From: Bacteroidales bacterium UBA5287
GTDB lineage: Bacteria > Bacteroidota > Bacteroidia > Bacteroidales > Dysgonomonadaceae
Assembly: GCA_002411345.1 (NCBI GenBank)
Contig: DHSL01000030.1
Coordinates: forward strand, 1-40,978
DNA length: 40,978 nt
Direction of reading: 5' to 3'
Shown here: positions 17,007 to 26,298 of the stretch, in pieces
How positions within the stretch are numbered: the first letter of the stretch is position 1
How the letters are laid out: each line of letters opens with the position of its first letter
Position numbers and translations under genes: made by a program
Notes under the pieces: model-generated
Database searches by the model: none
Told to the model about the DNA's origin: nothing
The model's input: the letters and a program-made list of their open reading frames with translations, nothing else

Positions 17007-20000
17007 ATGAAAAACAAAATTATTCTTCTATTAATTTTGCCACTGATCAGTTCTAGTGCGTTATTTGCACAACAAATTTCCGTTAAAGGAACTGTTGTTG
17101 ATAGCAAAACAAATGAGGCCCTGATTGGCGTTGCTGTCCTTGAAAAAGGGACAAACAATGGTACGGTTACAAATATAGGCGGGGTCTTTAATTTATCTGT
17201 GCCTAAAGGAGCAACGTTGCATATTTCGTATGTGGGATATACTTCAAAAGAGGTAAATGCTGAAGAAACACAAATGACAATTTCCCTTGAGGAGGATACA
17301 AAACTTCTGGATGAAGTAGTTGTAATTGGATATGGAACAGCGGCTAAAAGAGACATCACTGGATCTATTGTAAAAGTGTCTGCAAAAGACCTTGCAGGTA
17401 AACCTAATACAAATCCGGTGTCTTCACTGCAAGGTAAAGTCAGTGGATTAAGTGTGGTAAATAGTGGACAACCGGGTTCAGAACCGGATATTCGTATTCG
17501 TGGTACTGTTAGTATTAATCAAACAAAACCGTTATATATCGTTGATGGAATTTTTAATGATAACATCAACTTTGTAAACCCTGCGGATATTGAATCTATG
17601 GAAGTGCTGAAAGATCCTTCTTCACTGGCTATATTCGGGGTAAGAGGGGCTAACGGGGTTATTATCGTTACGACTAAAAAAGGACAACAGGGAAAGGTTA
17701 CTGTAAATCTAAGTTCATCTATTGGAGTGAAAAATATTGTAGGAACTCCACAAATGACTAATAGAAACGGGTTTACCACTTTGTATGATGAACAAAGGGC
17801 TAATCAGGGGGCTTCTCCTTATACGGAATATTCACTGTTTAATGGCAACACAAACTGGATTGATCAAATTGCAAACAGAAACGCAATAGTGTATTATAAC
17901 AACATAAGTATCACTAGCGGAACCGAAAAGAATAAGTTTTACCTTGGCTTAGGTTACATTGATGAAAATGGCCTGATTAAGAATGAAAATTACAATAAGT
18001 TCACAATTTCAATAAATGATGAATTAAATATTTCAAAATATTTGAAATTGGGAGTTGGAGTAAATGGCTCTAAAGCAAGCTTGCCGCAAATGCATGATTT
18101 TATTTCGGCATTAAATGCAACTCCTATCGTGGAACCATTCAATTCAGAAAATAAAGTTTATAATAAATTGCCTGATCAAATTGGAGGACCTCAAATTGGT
18201 AATCCTTTGATGTTTGTCGAGGGTAATAAATTCACACAGATTGCTAATGAATATAGATTTGTGGGTAATGCTTTTCTGGAATATATCTTCTTGAAAAACT
18301 TTACTTTTAAAATGAGCTATTTTGCAGATCTGGGATTTAACGACGGAAGAGGTTATACGCCTTTATTTAAAGTTTATAATGCTGAATCTAGTCAGGTGGT
18401 AAACTGGAATACTAAATCAGGTGTAAGCCAATATCGTAACGCTTATACAAAATATCAACAAGATTATTTGCTGACATACAAAAATCAATTCGGTTATCAT
18501 GGATTAACTTTACTCGGGGGTTTTACTACGTATTTTGAAGATTTTAATCAGATAAACGGAAGTATTACTCAATATGCGGGTGGAAATCCAATTCCTTATG
18601 ATAAGAGATGGTGGTATCTGAATGTATATCCTTATGGGGATCCGGAATCACAAAAAAACAGTTCGGCACAATGGGAAAGGTCAACACTTTCTACTTTATT
18701 CAGAGCATTATATAATTATAAAAATAAATATAATGTGAGTGCATCTTTTAGACGTGATGGATCTTCGGAAATATCACCTAGTCATCGATTCCAGAATTTC
18801 TGGGCTTTAGGTGGGGCTTGGTATGTTACGGAAGAAGATTTTATGAAAAATCAAACCTTTTTCAGCAACTTAAAGGTAAAAGCGTCTATTGGTCAACTAG
18901 GTAACCAATATACCGGGGTTCATTATCCTTATTATCCAAATTATACCGAGGGTTCTACAGCTGTATTTGGCGAAAATCTGGTTCCTGCTTATGTGCTGGC
19001 TTATAAAAATAATCCAAACCTGAAATGGGAAACAGTTGATGCTTATGAAGGTGGGGTCGAAATGGATGTATTGAAAAATAAACTTCATTTCGAAGCTAAC
19101 TACTACGAAAAGAGAACAAAAGATTTATTGACAATGGTTAATGACGGTGCTAATAATTTCTATATGAATGCTGGGTCAGTGAAAAGCTCTGGACTAGAGT
19201 TTTTAGCATCGTGGAACGAAAAAGTTAATGAGGACTTCGGATATTCTATTACCGGAAATTTAACTACCATGAACAATAAAGTATTAAGCGTTTGGAAAGA
19301 TGGATATAAATATTATTCGGGAAATTCAATAACTGAAGCTGGATATCCTATTGGATATTTTTATGGGTATGTTGTGGATGGTATTTATCAATCTTTTGCA
19401 GATAAACTGGCAAGCCCTGTGAATACGCTTGGCGAATATGGACCTGGCGACTTGAAATTTAAAGATATTTCAGGACCTGATGGTGTACCTGACGGAAAAA
19501 TTACTTCAGATGATCGTACTAAGATCGGAAATCCTACTCCTGATCTTACTTATGGAATTTCAGGAAGCATAAACTACAAAAACTTTGACTTCGCGGTTGA
19601 TCTACAAGGTGTGTATGGAAATGAAGTATGGCGAGCATGGGGTAATGGCTCTACTTATTCGGTATTCAATTATCGACAGGCACGCATGGATAGGTGGACA
19701 GAGGCGGGTTCTTCAAATTGGGAACCAAGAGTTGGTAATGATGCAATCAATAACTTGCCATCAAATTATATGATTGAAGATGGTAGCTATATTAGACTTC
19801 GAAATGTACAGCTGGGATATTCTGTTCCAAAAAATGCAATATCTAAATTAAATATCACCTCGCTGCGTTTTTATTTGAGTGGTCAAAATCTGGTTACATG
19901 GAAACATAATTCCGGATTTACTCCTGAAGCGGGCGGATCAGCTATTTCTTTTGGTATTGATAACGGGGGATACCCAATTCCGGCAATAACTTCGTTAGGA

Positions 20001-20018
20001 TTTAATATTACATTTTAA
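17007..20018 (+). CDS. SusC-like TonB-dependent outer-membrane transporter
   Basis: 1003 aa with a signal peptide (ending SSALFAQ). An N-terminal carboxypeptidase-regulatory-like domain (VKGTVVDSKTNEALIGV) is followed by the SusC signature LDEVVVIGYGTAAKRD, the TonB plug domain (SLQGKVSGLSVV, IRIRGTVSINQTKPLYIVDG) and a beta-barrel ending in an aromatic residue (LGFNITF). There is no secretin/STN domain. It transports glycan fragments across the outer membrane with energy from TonB, as a complex with the SusD-like lipoprotein encoded 17 bp downstream. It starts 25 bp after the first GH144 gene with no obvious promoter of its own. Size and architecture are normal. Confidence 0.95.
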   Translation: MKNKIILLLILPLISSSALFAQQISVKGTVVDSKTNEALIGVAVLEKGTNNGTVTNIGGVFNLSVPKGATLHISYVGYTSKEVNAEETQMTISLEEDTKLLDEVVVIGYGTAAKRDITGSIVKVSAKDLAGKPNTNPVSSLQGKVSGLSVVNSGQPGSEPDIRIRGTVSINQTKPLYIVDGIFNDNINFVNPADIESMEVLKDPSSLAIFGVRGANGVIIVTTKKGQQGKVTVNLSSSIGVKNIVGTPQMTNRNGFTTLYDEQRANQGASPYTEYSLFNGNTNWIDQIANRNAIVYYNNISITSGTEKNKFYLGLGYIDENGLIKNENYNKFTISINDELNISKYLKLGVGVNGSKASLPQMHDFISALNATPIVEPFNSENKVYNKLPDQIGGPQIGNPLMFVEGNKFTQIANEYRFVGNAFLEYIFLKNFTFKMSYFADLGFNDGRGYTPLFKVYNAESSQVVNWNTKSGVSQYRNAYTKYQQDYLLTYKNQFGYHGLTLLGGFTTYFEDFNQINGSITQYAGGNPIPYDKRWWYLNVYPYGDPESQKNSSAQWERSTLSTLFRALYNYKNKYNVSASFRRDGSSEISPSHRFQNFWALGGAWYVTEEDFMKNQTFFSNLKVKASIGQLGNQYTGVHYPYYPNYTEGSTAVFGENLVPAYVLAYKNNPNLKWETVDAYEGGVEMDVLKNKLHFEANYYEKRTKDLLTMVNDGANNFYMNAGSVKSSGLEFLASWNEKVNEDFGYSITGNLTTMNNKVLSVWKDGYKYYSGNSITEAGYPIGYFYGYVVDGIYQSFADKLASPVNTLGEYGPGDLKFKDISGPDGVPDGKITSDDRTKIGNPTPDLTYGISGSINYKNFDFAVDLQGVYGNEVWRAWGNGSTYSVFNYRQARMDRWTEAGSSNWEPRVGNDAINNLPSNYMIEDGSYIRLRNVQLGYSVPKNAISKLNITSLRFYLSGQNLVTWKHNSGFTPEAGGSAISFGIDNGGYPIPAITSLGFNITF

Positions 20019-20035
20019 CAAACAACGCATTACTT

Positions 20036-21508
20036 ATGAAAAAGATTAATTTAATTATAATACTGTGTTTGCCCATATTAATTTTGGCAGGCTGCTCTGA
20101 TTTTCTGGATCGAAAACCACTGGGTACTGCTACTGAAGGGGATCTAACAGTCGGCGGTGTGGAAGGAAAAGTTTTTGGCTTGTATGGCGATTTTAGATTG
20201 GAGGGTGTAAGCGGACTACCAATGGTTTTTATGCATGTAATGAGAAGCGATGATGCTATAAAAGGAAGTACGCCTACTGATGGTGCTAATTACGAACAAA
20301 TGGCTGATTTCTTTAAATATGATAAATCTGATGGATGGCTGAACTTGGGTTACTGGAATGATCATTATGCACTTATTTATGCTTGTAATGATGTTCTATA
20401 TGATATTGACTCACTGAAATTAACATCCGAAGGGGATATGATTAATCAGGCTGAAGCAAAATTTTTTAGAGCATTTGCGTATTTTGATTTGGTGAGAACG
20501 TATGGCGAAGTGCCAAAAATTGATTTCAAAATATTCAATATTGGGGATGCTAATATTCAAAAATCTAGCGTCGCTGATATTTATGCTCTTATTGATAGCG
20601 ACTTGGATTTTGCTTCACAATATCTGCCTTCGACTTGGATAAGTACGTATGCTGGAAGGGCTACAAGTGGTGCTGCAAACACCTTGTGGGCAAAAACTAA
20701 ACTTTATAGAAATGACTGGGCGGGCGCACTCGCTAAATGTAATCTGGTAATTAACTCGGGGGTTTATTCTTTATTGGATTCGTATGAGAAATTCTTTACT
20801 GAAAAAGGTGAAAATTCAAGCGAATCAATTCTTGAAGTGCAAATGTATGTCAATTCAAACGGAAACATATCTTACAGTAACAACTGCAATGGTGCGCAAG
20901 GTGTACGTGGTAGCGGCGACTGGGACTTGGGATGGGGATGGAATGTGCCAAGTCAGGCGCTGGTAGATTCATACGAACCGGGAGACCCACGTAAAACTAC
21001 TACAATACTTTACTCTGGTGGATCGGATGGCTATGGATTAACAGTTCCGGCTGCCCTGGGTACTATTCAGCCGTACTGGAACAGAAAAGTTTATTCGGAT
21101 CCTGCAAGAAGAAGCGCTACGGGAATAAAATATGCTAACTGGCTCAATATAAGAATTCTTCGTTATGCGGATGTATTACTGATGGCTGCAGAAGCGGCTA
21201 ATGAAACCGGAGATACAACTAATGCTTTGAAATACCTGGAAATGATTAGAGCAAGAGCTAGGGGTGCTGCAAATGTTCTTCCCGCTATAACTACAACCAA
21301 TAAGGCTGATTTAAGAACAGCTATCAAAAAGGAAAGAAGAGCTGAATTTGCTATGGAATATGAAAGATTCTTTGATCTGGTTCGCTGGGGTGATGCACAA
21401 AATGTATTGGGAGGTGCAGGTTATACGGCTAAATGTCAATATTATCCCATCCCACAGGCTATCATTGATAAGTCTCAAGGAAAATTAACGCAAAATCCTA
21501 ACTGGTAA
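20036..21508 (+). CDS. SusD-like starch-binding-type surface lipoprotein
   Basis: 490 aa with lipobox LAGC (Cys about residue 20) followed by SDFLDRKPLG, the usual RagB/SusD opening. TPR-like helices follow (EAKFFRAFAYFDLVRTYGEVP), and the C-terminal part has the family's RILRYADVLLMAAEAANE, IKKERRAEFAMEYERFFDLVRWG and a final YPIPQ...LTQNPNW. It sits on the cell surface as the lid of the SusC channel and binds the incoming glycan. It is coded 17 bp after SusC. Family call is certain; ligand specificity, probably beta-1,2-glucan, is inferred from the neighbouring enzymes. Confidence 0.96.
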   Translation: MKKINLIIILCLPILILAGCSDFLDRKPLGTATEGDLTVGGVEGKVFGLYGDFRLEGVSGLPMVFMHVMRSDDAIKGSTPTDGANYEQMADFFKYDKSDGWLNLGYWNDHYALIYACNDVLYDIDSLKLTSEGDMINQAEAKFFRAFAYFDLVRTYGEVPKIDFKIFNIGDANIQKSSVADIYALIDSDLDFASQYLPSTWISTYAGRATSGAANTLWAKTKLYRNDWAGALAKCNLVINSGVYSLLDSYEKFFTEKGENSSESILEVQMYVNSNGNISYSNNCNGAQGVRGSGDWDLGWGWNVPSQALVDSYEPGDPRKTTTILYSGGSDGYGLTVPAALGTIQPYWNRKVYSDPARRSATGIKYANWLNIRILRYADVLLMAAEAANETGDTTNALKYLEMIRARARGAANVLPAITTTNKADLRTAIKKERRAEFAMEYERFFDLVRWGDAQNVLGGAGYTAKCQYYPIPQAIIDKSQGKLTQNPNW

Positions 21509-21534
21509 TAGTAACTAATTAATATATTTAAATT

Positions 21535-22407
21535 ATGAAAAATATATTCAAAATAATACCTTTATTGATTGCATTCGCTTTCTTAATCGGATGCCAAGAT
21601 TTTAACCGACCTGAATTGGGCGATTATCCGGAAGATTCAAACCCGGCAGGTGGACCTTTAAAATTCTATACTGCTTTTAACGGAACAACAACTGATGTAC
21701 TGATGAATGCAGTCGACAGCATAAGGGCTAATTTCCCGACAGCAAACACTACAACAGCTACTGATGGAATTTCAGGTAAAGGAATTCAAGGTGGGGTTGG
21801 CAATTTTTTGTCGTATGCTAAACCAAATGATTTTGCTAAAACTGCATCGAGCTTTACAATCTCTTTCTGGCAAAAACATAATGGACAAACTAAAAATAAT
21901 GCGCTGACAAATGGACCGGAATATATTTTCAGCTTTCCGGCTCCTGCTGATTACCACTGGTCTAGTGGAAGTATGTTCCTTATGTTTGAAGGGGATAACG
22001 CAAAATGTGCAGTTAAAATGTTGCTGGTTACTGGACTTGCTGATAATGGAACGGCCAGTAAAACAGATACATGGCTTACCTGGGAAGGAGATGGAAGTAT
22101 TCAGGGATTATTGGATAACCAATGGCATCACTGCGCTTTTGTTTATGATGAAAAAACATCGGGACTAACTTTCTATAAGGATGGTGCACCAATTGGAACA
22201 AAAACATGGACTGGTCACGGTGCACTGGGACTGGTTAATGATAAAATCAATTCTATGAGAATTGGGTGTGGGCCTCAAGGAAATGCAGATGATAAATCGG
22301 ATAATTGGCTGGCTTCTACATGGAAAGGCAGCTTAGATCAATTCAGAATGTATGGTACTGCATTAAGCGCGACTGAAGTAAATGCTTTGTTTACAGGGAA
22401 AAAATAA
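21535..22407 (+). CDS. LamG/concanavalin A-like surface glycan-binding lipoprotein
   Basis: 290 aa with lipobox LIGC (Cys about residue 20). From about residue 45 to the end it is a LamG-like jelly roll: GKGIQGG, SSFTISFWQKHNG, then DNQWHHCAFVYDEKTSGLTF, YKDGAPIG, and the closing SLDQFRMYGTALSATEVNAL. This is the position (just after SusD, 26 bp) where PULs carry surface glycan-binding proteins. No catalytic residues can be pointed to, so I read it as a binding protein that holds the glucan at the surface. A long loop (about 100-150) is rich in Trp, Tyr and Phe, suitable for sugar stacking. A perfect hairpin follows the stop codon. Confidence 0.82.
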   Translation: MKNIFKIIPLLIAFAFLIGCQDFNRPELGDYPEDSNPAGGPLKFYTAFNGTTTDVLMNAVDSIRANFPTANTTTATDGISGKGIQGGVGNFLSYAKPNDFAKTASSFTISFWQKHNGQTKNNALTNGPEYIFSFPAPADYHWSSGSMFLMFEGDNAKCAVKMLLVTGLADNGTASKTDTWLTWEGDGSIQGLLDNQWHHCAFVYDEKTSGLTFYKDGAPIGTKTWTGHGALGLVNDKINSMRIGCGPQGNADDKSDNWLASTWKGSLDQFRMYGTALSATEVNALFTGKK

Positions 22408-22420
22408 TATGGGATCTTTT

Positions 22421-22451
22421 CAGAAAGGGTTGTCAAACACAACCCTTTCTG
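22421..22451 (+). terminator. Hairpin terminator/attenuator inside the PUL operon
   Basis: A perfect 13-bp stem CAGAAAGGGTTGT / ACAACCCTTTCTG with a 5-nt loop (CAAAC), followed by TTTTAT. It lies 13 nt past the LamG gene and 25 nt before the last glucanase gene, with no promoter visible between. Read-through or RNA processing must feed the last gene. Confidence 0.85.
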
Positions 22452-22476
22452 TTTTATAATTCACTATGTTTTCAAC

Positions 22477-24129
22477 ATGAAAAATGTTTGCTATTCTTTG
22501 ATGGTCTTACTGTTTTTCTTTGCTTCTTGCAAAGAAAATGGCACTGAACCTATTGTAAAACCTCCTAAACTGACAATTAATGAGGTCAGAATAAATGGAC
22601 GACAATGGTTCAACAACTCTACAGTAACGGATATTAGTATAACACAAAAACCAATAGTGGAAATTAAATTTAGTAACGCTTTTGATATTGCTAAATTTAA
22701 TAAATCTATGGTTTCTTTCTCTGGTGAAATCGGACAGAATTACAATATTGCCGGGTCATCGGATAATAAAACATTGATCATTAATGTAAATGTGTTACCT
22801 AAAGAATTAACTAAATATAGTTTCAATATTAATCAGGGGGATAATCTGGGAGGGTATGTGAATCCCAATTTTTCTGCTGAATTTACAACACAATTAGATT
22901 CGACTTATAAATTTCCTGAAATCGCGAATGAGGAATTATTGACTTTGGTTCAAAAACAAACGTTCAAATACTTTTGGGATTATGGACATCCGGTTTCCGG
23001 GTTGGCTCGCGAGCGACTATCATCAGGAGAAACAGTCACAATGGGGGGCTCAGGATTTGGAATAATGGCTGTGATAGTTGGTATTGAAAGGGGGTTTATT
23101 ACAAGACAACAAGGATTTGAACGACTTAACAAAATTGTGAATTTTCTTTCTAATAACGCGGATAGATTTCATGGAGCTTTCCCGCACTGGATGAATGGCT
23201 CTACAGGAAAAGTGTTGCCTTTCAGTACAAAAGATGATGGGGCTGACCTAATTGAAACCGCATTTTTAATTCAGGGTCTTTTAACTATCCAGTCTTATTT
23301 TGATACTGGTAATAATGATGAACAGATAATGTGTTCCAATATTCAAAAACTTTGGGAGGAGGTAGAATGGAACTGGTTCCAAAAAAATAATGAAAATGTT
23401 CTTTATTGGCATTGGTCGCCAAACTACAACTGGGATATGAACATGCATATCACGGGTTGGAACGAGGGATTAATTGCTTATGTCCTGGCTGCTTCATCTC
23501 CTACTTTTCCTATTTCAAAAAATGTTTATACGGAGGGATGGGCTAAAAATGGAGCTATCAAAAATGGTAATAAATACTATGATATTAAACTTCCTCTAGG
23601 TGAAAATCTCGGAGGTCCACTGTTTTTCGCTCATTATTCTTTCTTAGGGTTGGATCCAAGAAACTTATCAGATCAATATGCTTCATATTGGGAGCAAAAC
23701 ATGGCGCATTCAAAAATTAATTATAATTATTGCGTTAATAACCCAAACCATTTCGTTGGATACAGCAAGGATTGCTGGGGACTTTCTGCTAGCGATATTC
23801 CTGGTGGTTACACTGCTTCATCTCCTACTAATGATAATGGCACAATTACACCTACTGCTGCATTGGCTTCTTTTCCTTATACGCCGACTGAAAGCATGCG
23901 TGCATTGAATTTTTATTATTATGTGCTGGGTGACAAACTTTGGGGGGATTATGGATTTAAAGATGCTTTTAACTTAAGCAACAAGTGGGTTGCGGACTCT
24001 TATCTGGCAATTGATCAGGGACCAATAATTGTGATGATAGAAAATTATCGATCGGCACTGCTCTGGAATCTTTTTATGAAACAACAGGATATCAAAAATG
24101 GATTAACAATGCTTGGATTTTCTTATTGA
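22477..24129 (+). CDS. GH144-like beta-1,2-glucanase lipoprotein with N-terminal Ig-like domain
   Basis: 550 aa with lipobox FASC (Cys about residue 18). An N-terminal beta-sandwich (about 30-140; Ig-like/Big type, VEIKFSNAFDIAKFNK) precedes the (alpha/alpha)6 domain shared with the gene at 15413: GLARERLSSG, GGSGFGIMAVIVGIER, KDDGADLIETAFLIQGLL, EWNWF, LYWHWSPNYNW, AASSPTFPI, GGPLFFAHYSFLGL and AIDQGPIIVMIENYRSA. The lipid anchor plus spacer domain suggest display on the cell surface, where an endo-acting glucanase would cut long chains for SusC/D. It is the last gene of the PUL and lies behind a perfect hairpin, so its dose may be lower than that of the transport genes. Confidence 0.85.
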   Translation: MKNVCYSLMVLLFFFASCKENGTEPIVKPPKLTINEVRINGRQWFNNSTVTDISITQKPIVEIKFSNAFDIAKFNKSMVSFSGEIGQNYNIAGSSDNKTLIINVNVLPKELTKYSFNINQGDNLGGYVNPNFSAEFTTQLDSTYKFPEIANEELLTLVQKQTFKYFWDYGHPVSGLARERLSSGETVTMGGSGFGIMAVIVGIERGFITRQQGFERLNKIVNFLSNNADRFHGAFPHWMNGSTGKVLPFSTKDDGADLIETAFLIQGLLTIQSYFDTGNNDEQIMCSNIQKLWEEVEWNWFQKNNENVLYWHWSPNYNWDMNMHITGWNEGLIAYVLAASSPTFPISKNVYTEGWAKNGAIKNGNKYYDIKLPLGENLGGPLFFAHYSFLGLDPRNLSDQYASYWEQNMAHSKINYNYCVNNPNHFVGYSKDCWGLSASDIPGGYTASSPTNDNGTITPTAALASFPYTPTESMRALNFYYYVLGDKLWGDYGFKDAFNLSNKWVADSYLAIDQGPIIVMIENYRSALLWNLFMKQQDIKNGLTMLGFSY

Positions 24130-24306
24130 TGCGTTAGAAAGATATTTATTCAATTTTCTTACATGGTTTCTATTTCCGTTAAGGTCCCAAAATGGTAATT
24201 TTGAATAGTATTTACTCTTCTTACTATTTACCTACTTTCTGCTCCGCAATTTTAGAGAAACCAGACAGGGTTAATTGTATATTTTTAACAATACGGTACT
24301 GCCTTC

Positions 24307-24350
24307 TACCTCTCATGATGCTCCCACCATCCTCTCACCATGGTCTCACT
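24307..24350 (-). repeat. Array A: four 11-bp tandem units
   Basis: Read on the minus strand from 24350: AGTGAGACCAT, GGTGAGAGGAT, GGTGGGAGCAT, CATGAGAGGTA. The consensus is RGTGAGASSAT with an exact 11-bp period. It lies in the 351-bp gap 24130-24480 between convergent genes. The same unit recurs at the right edge of the window (40932-40942, CGTGAGACCAT, shares ten bases with the first unit here). The rest of the gap is AT- and pyrimidine-rich with no gene visible. Confidence 0.75.
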
Positions 24351-24398
24351 AAACCGCATCTTATCCTTTAGAAAAATATTAACAATGCTTAACTATAA

Positions 24399-24432
24399 TA
24401 AGAGAGGGCTAACGTATTGTTGCCCTCTCTTA
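24399..24432. terminator. Bidirectional terminator between the PUL and the gene at 24481
   Basis: An 11-bp stem (TAAGAGAGGGC / GCCCTCTCTTA) with a 12-nt loop, followed on the plus strand by AATATTTT. It sits between convergent genes and can serve both, though it lies 270 nt past the glucanase stop. Confidence 0.6.
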
Positions 24433-24480
24433 AATATTTTATATAACTGTTGATTATGTCTTAAATCAATATCTGTTCAT

Positions 24481-25077
24481 TTATTTCTTTTTATTCTTTT
24501 CGTATTGTTTTTGGATCTTCTTATCACGTTTATCTAATTCTCGTACAATTTTCTTCTCTTCCTTATAAATCTTTTTCAGCTCTTTCGAAGATGGTCCATA
24601 AATATATAAGTTATTATCAAATATTATACGATTCCTACGCGCAATCCTGGGATCATGATTCCTTGAGTAGTCTTTGTAAACATCTTTCCAATATTTGCTT
24701 TTCTTACTCATCATGGACTTCATTCGATGAAACTCCCGAGATCCCGGTTTAATACCATATCGCTTTGCTACAGCTCCCCAACCACGACCATTGTATCCTC
24801 CATCATAAATTTCTAATACATCAAAAACGGGAATTCCAAAAAGGTAACTTATCTCAAGACCTAATGTCACATTGCCCCAATTTCGTCCGTATCCATCAAA
24901 AAGTTGAAACAGGATTGTTTGTGGTATACCATAATGATTTTGATATAAAACCACAATCTGATTATCGTTATAACTTCTGGAATATCTGTTTATTGAGTTC
25001 TCAAAAGCAATATAATTCTGGGCAAATGCCGATATAGATACAATTAAAACTGCAAATGCTAAAAATAACTTTTTCAT
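24481..25077 (-). CDS. Unrecognised secreted protein, Lys-rich C-terminus
   Basis: 198 aa. The ATG at 25077 is chosen because it gives a clean signal peptide (MKKLFLAFAVLIVSISAFAQ); an upstream in-frame ATG at 25143 only adds a polar leader. The mature protein has a middle part rich in Gly, Tyr and Trp (GYGRNWGNVTLGLEISYLFG, YDGGYNGRGWGAVAKRYGI) and a strongly basic, helical C-terminal tail (ELKKIYKEEKKIVRELDKRD). I do not recognise a named family and see no catalytic motif. It is probably periplasmic. It stands alone between the PUL terminator and aroC, with 137 bp upstream, so it is likely a single-gene unit. Confidence 0.7.
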   Translation of the reverse strand: MKKLFLAFAVLIVSISAFAQNYIAFENSINRYSRSYNDNQIVVLYQNHYGIPQTILFQLFDGYGRNWGNVTLGLEISYLFGIPVFDVLEIYDGGYNGRGWGAVAKRYGIKPGSREFHRMKSMMSKKSKYWKDVYKDYSRNHDPRIARRNRIIFDNNLYIYGPSSKELKKIYKEEKKIVRELDKRDKKIQKQYEKNKKK

Positions 25078-25214
25078 AATCGTCTTTTTTTGAATGTCCT
25101 TTGTCAGATAGACTGTTAAAAAGTGATGAGGTTTAATTATCAAATAGAAATGATGGATATTTCAAAATAGACTCATCAATACAAAACAGGAAATTACTAA
25201 TATATAACGAGAAC

Positions 25215-26282
25215 TTACTTTTGGGCTTTTGCTAATAATATATAATCCATTATTGTCATCGCTGCCATGGCTTCTACAATAGGTACAGCACGCGGAAGCA
25301 CACATGCATCGTGACGACCTCTTGCTTTAATTGTGGCATCTTTGCCATGAATATCAACAGTTTGTTGCTCCATTAATATAGTGGAGACGGGCTTGAATGC
25401 TACCCTGAAATAAATATCTTGACCGTTTGAAATGCCTGCTTGTATACCTCCGGAATAATTGGTTCGGGTACTTATCTTTCCGTTATCATCAAAAAAAGAG
25501 TCGTTAATTTCTGAACCACGATGGTCTACATCAAAACCCATCCCATATTCAAATCCTTTTACGGCATTGATACTTAACATGGACGATCCTAATGCGGCAT
25601 GGAGCTTTCCAAACACGGGTTCACCTAATCCTACGGGCACACCTTTGATAATACAGGTAATAACGCCACCAATAGTGTCGCCCTTGGATTTAACCTCCTG
25701 AATAAGCTCAATCATTTCCTGGGCTTTCAATGAGTCGGGACAACGGACTGGAGTGGATTCTATCAACGATAAATCGTATTTCTTATAGTCTTTGCCTAAT
25801 TTAATGGGACCGACTTCAGAAGTGTATGCAACTACTTCTATTTCTGATCTTTTAAGATAGAGCTTTGCTATTGCACCGCCAACAACACGAGAAATGGTTT
25901 CTCGCGCGGATGAGCGACCGCCTCCACGGTGATCTCGTATCCCGTATTTTTGTGTGTAGGTGTAATCGGCATGGGAGGGACGATAGACTTCCTTCAAATT
26001 ATCGTAATCTGATGAATGTTGATTTTCGTTTCTAATAACAAAACCTATGGGAGTGCCGGTCGATTTGCCTTCAAAAATACCGGATAAAAACTGAACGGTG
26101 TCTGACTCTTTCCTGGGGGTGGTAATTCGTGATTGACCGGGACGACGACGGTCTAACTCTTCTTGAATGAACGCTAAATCGATCTCCAAACCGGATGGAC
26201 AACCATCAATAACTCCACCAACAGCCTCTCCATGCGATTCGCCAAATGATGTTAACCTGTATAAATTGCCGAAAGTATTCAT
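25215..26282 (-). CDS. aroC: Chorismate synthase
   Basis: 355 aa, the usual length. It makes chorismate from 5-enolpyruvylshikimate-3-phosphate with reduced FMN, the last step of the shikimate pathway, in the cytoplasm. All family signatures are visible: GESHGEAVGGVIDG at the N-terminus, RRRPGQSRITTPRKESD, GIRDHRGGGRSSARETISR, FDVDHRGSEINDSF-like central loop (GMGFDVDHRGSEIND), GGIQAGISNGQDI, and GRHDACVLPRAVPIVEAM near the end. The upstream FKBP gene is separated by a hairpin. No other aromatic pathway gene is nearby. Confidence 0.98.
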   Translation of the reverse strand: MNTFGNLYRLTSFGESHGEAVGGVIDGCPSGLEIDLAFIQEELDRRRPGQSRITTPRKESDTVQFLSGIFEGKSTGTPIGFVIRNENQHSSDYDNLKEVYRPSHADYTYTQKYGIRDHRGGGRSSARETISRVVGGAIAKLYLKRSEIEVVAYTSEVGPIKLGKDYKKYDLSLIESTPVRCPDSLKAQEMIELIQEVKSKGDTIGGVITCIIKGVPVGLGEPVFGKLHAALGSSMLSINAVKGFEYGMGFDVDHRGSEINDSFFDDNGKISTRTNYSGGIQAGISNGQDIYFRVAFKPVSTILMEQQTVDIHGKDATIKARGRHDACVLPRAVPIVEAMAAMTIMDYILLAKAQK

Positions 26283-26298
26283 ATCTTATATTTATAAA

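Noticed and set aside
24130..24300. Small RNA or peptide gene after the last glucanase
   Set aside because: No promoter, conserved fold or credible start was visible; only AT- and pyrimidine-rich sequence.
25078..25143. Longer N-terminus for the unrecognised secreted protein
   Set aside because: The internal ATG at 25077 gives a standard signal peptide; the extra 22 residues would mask it.
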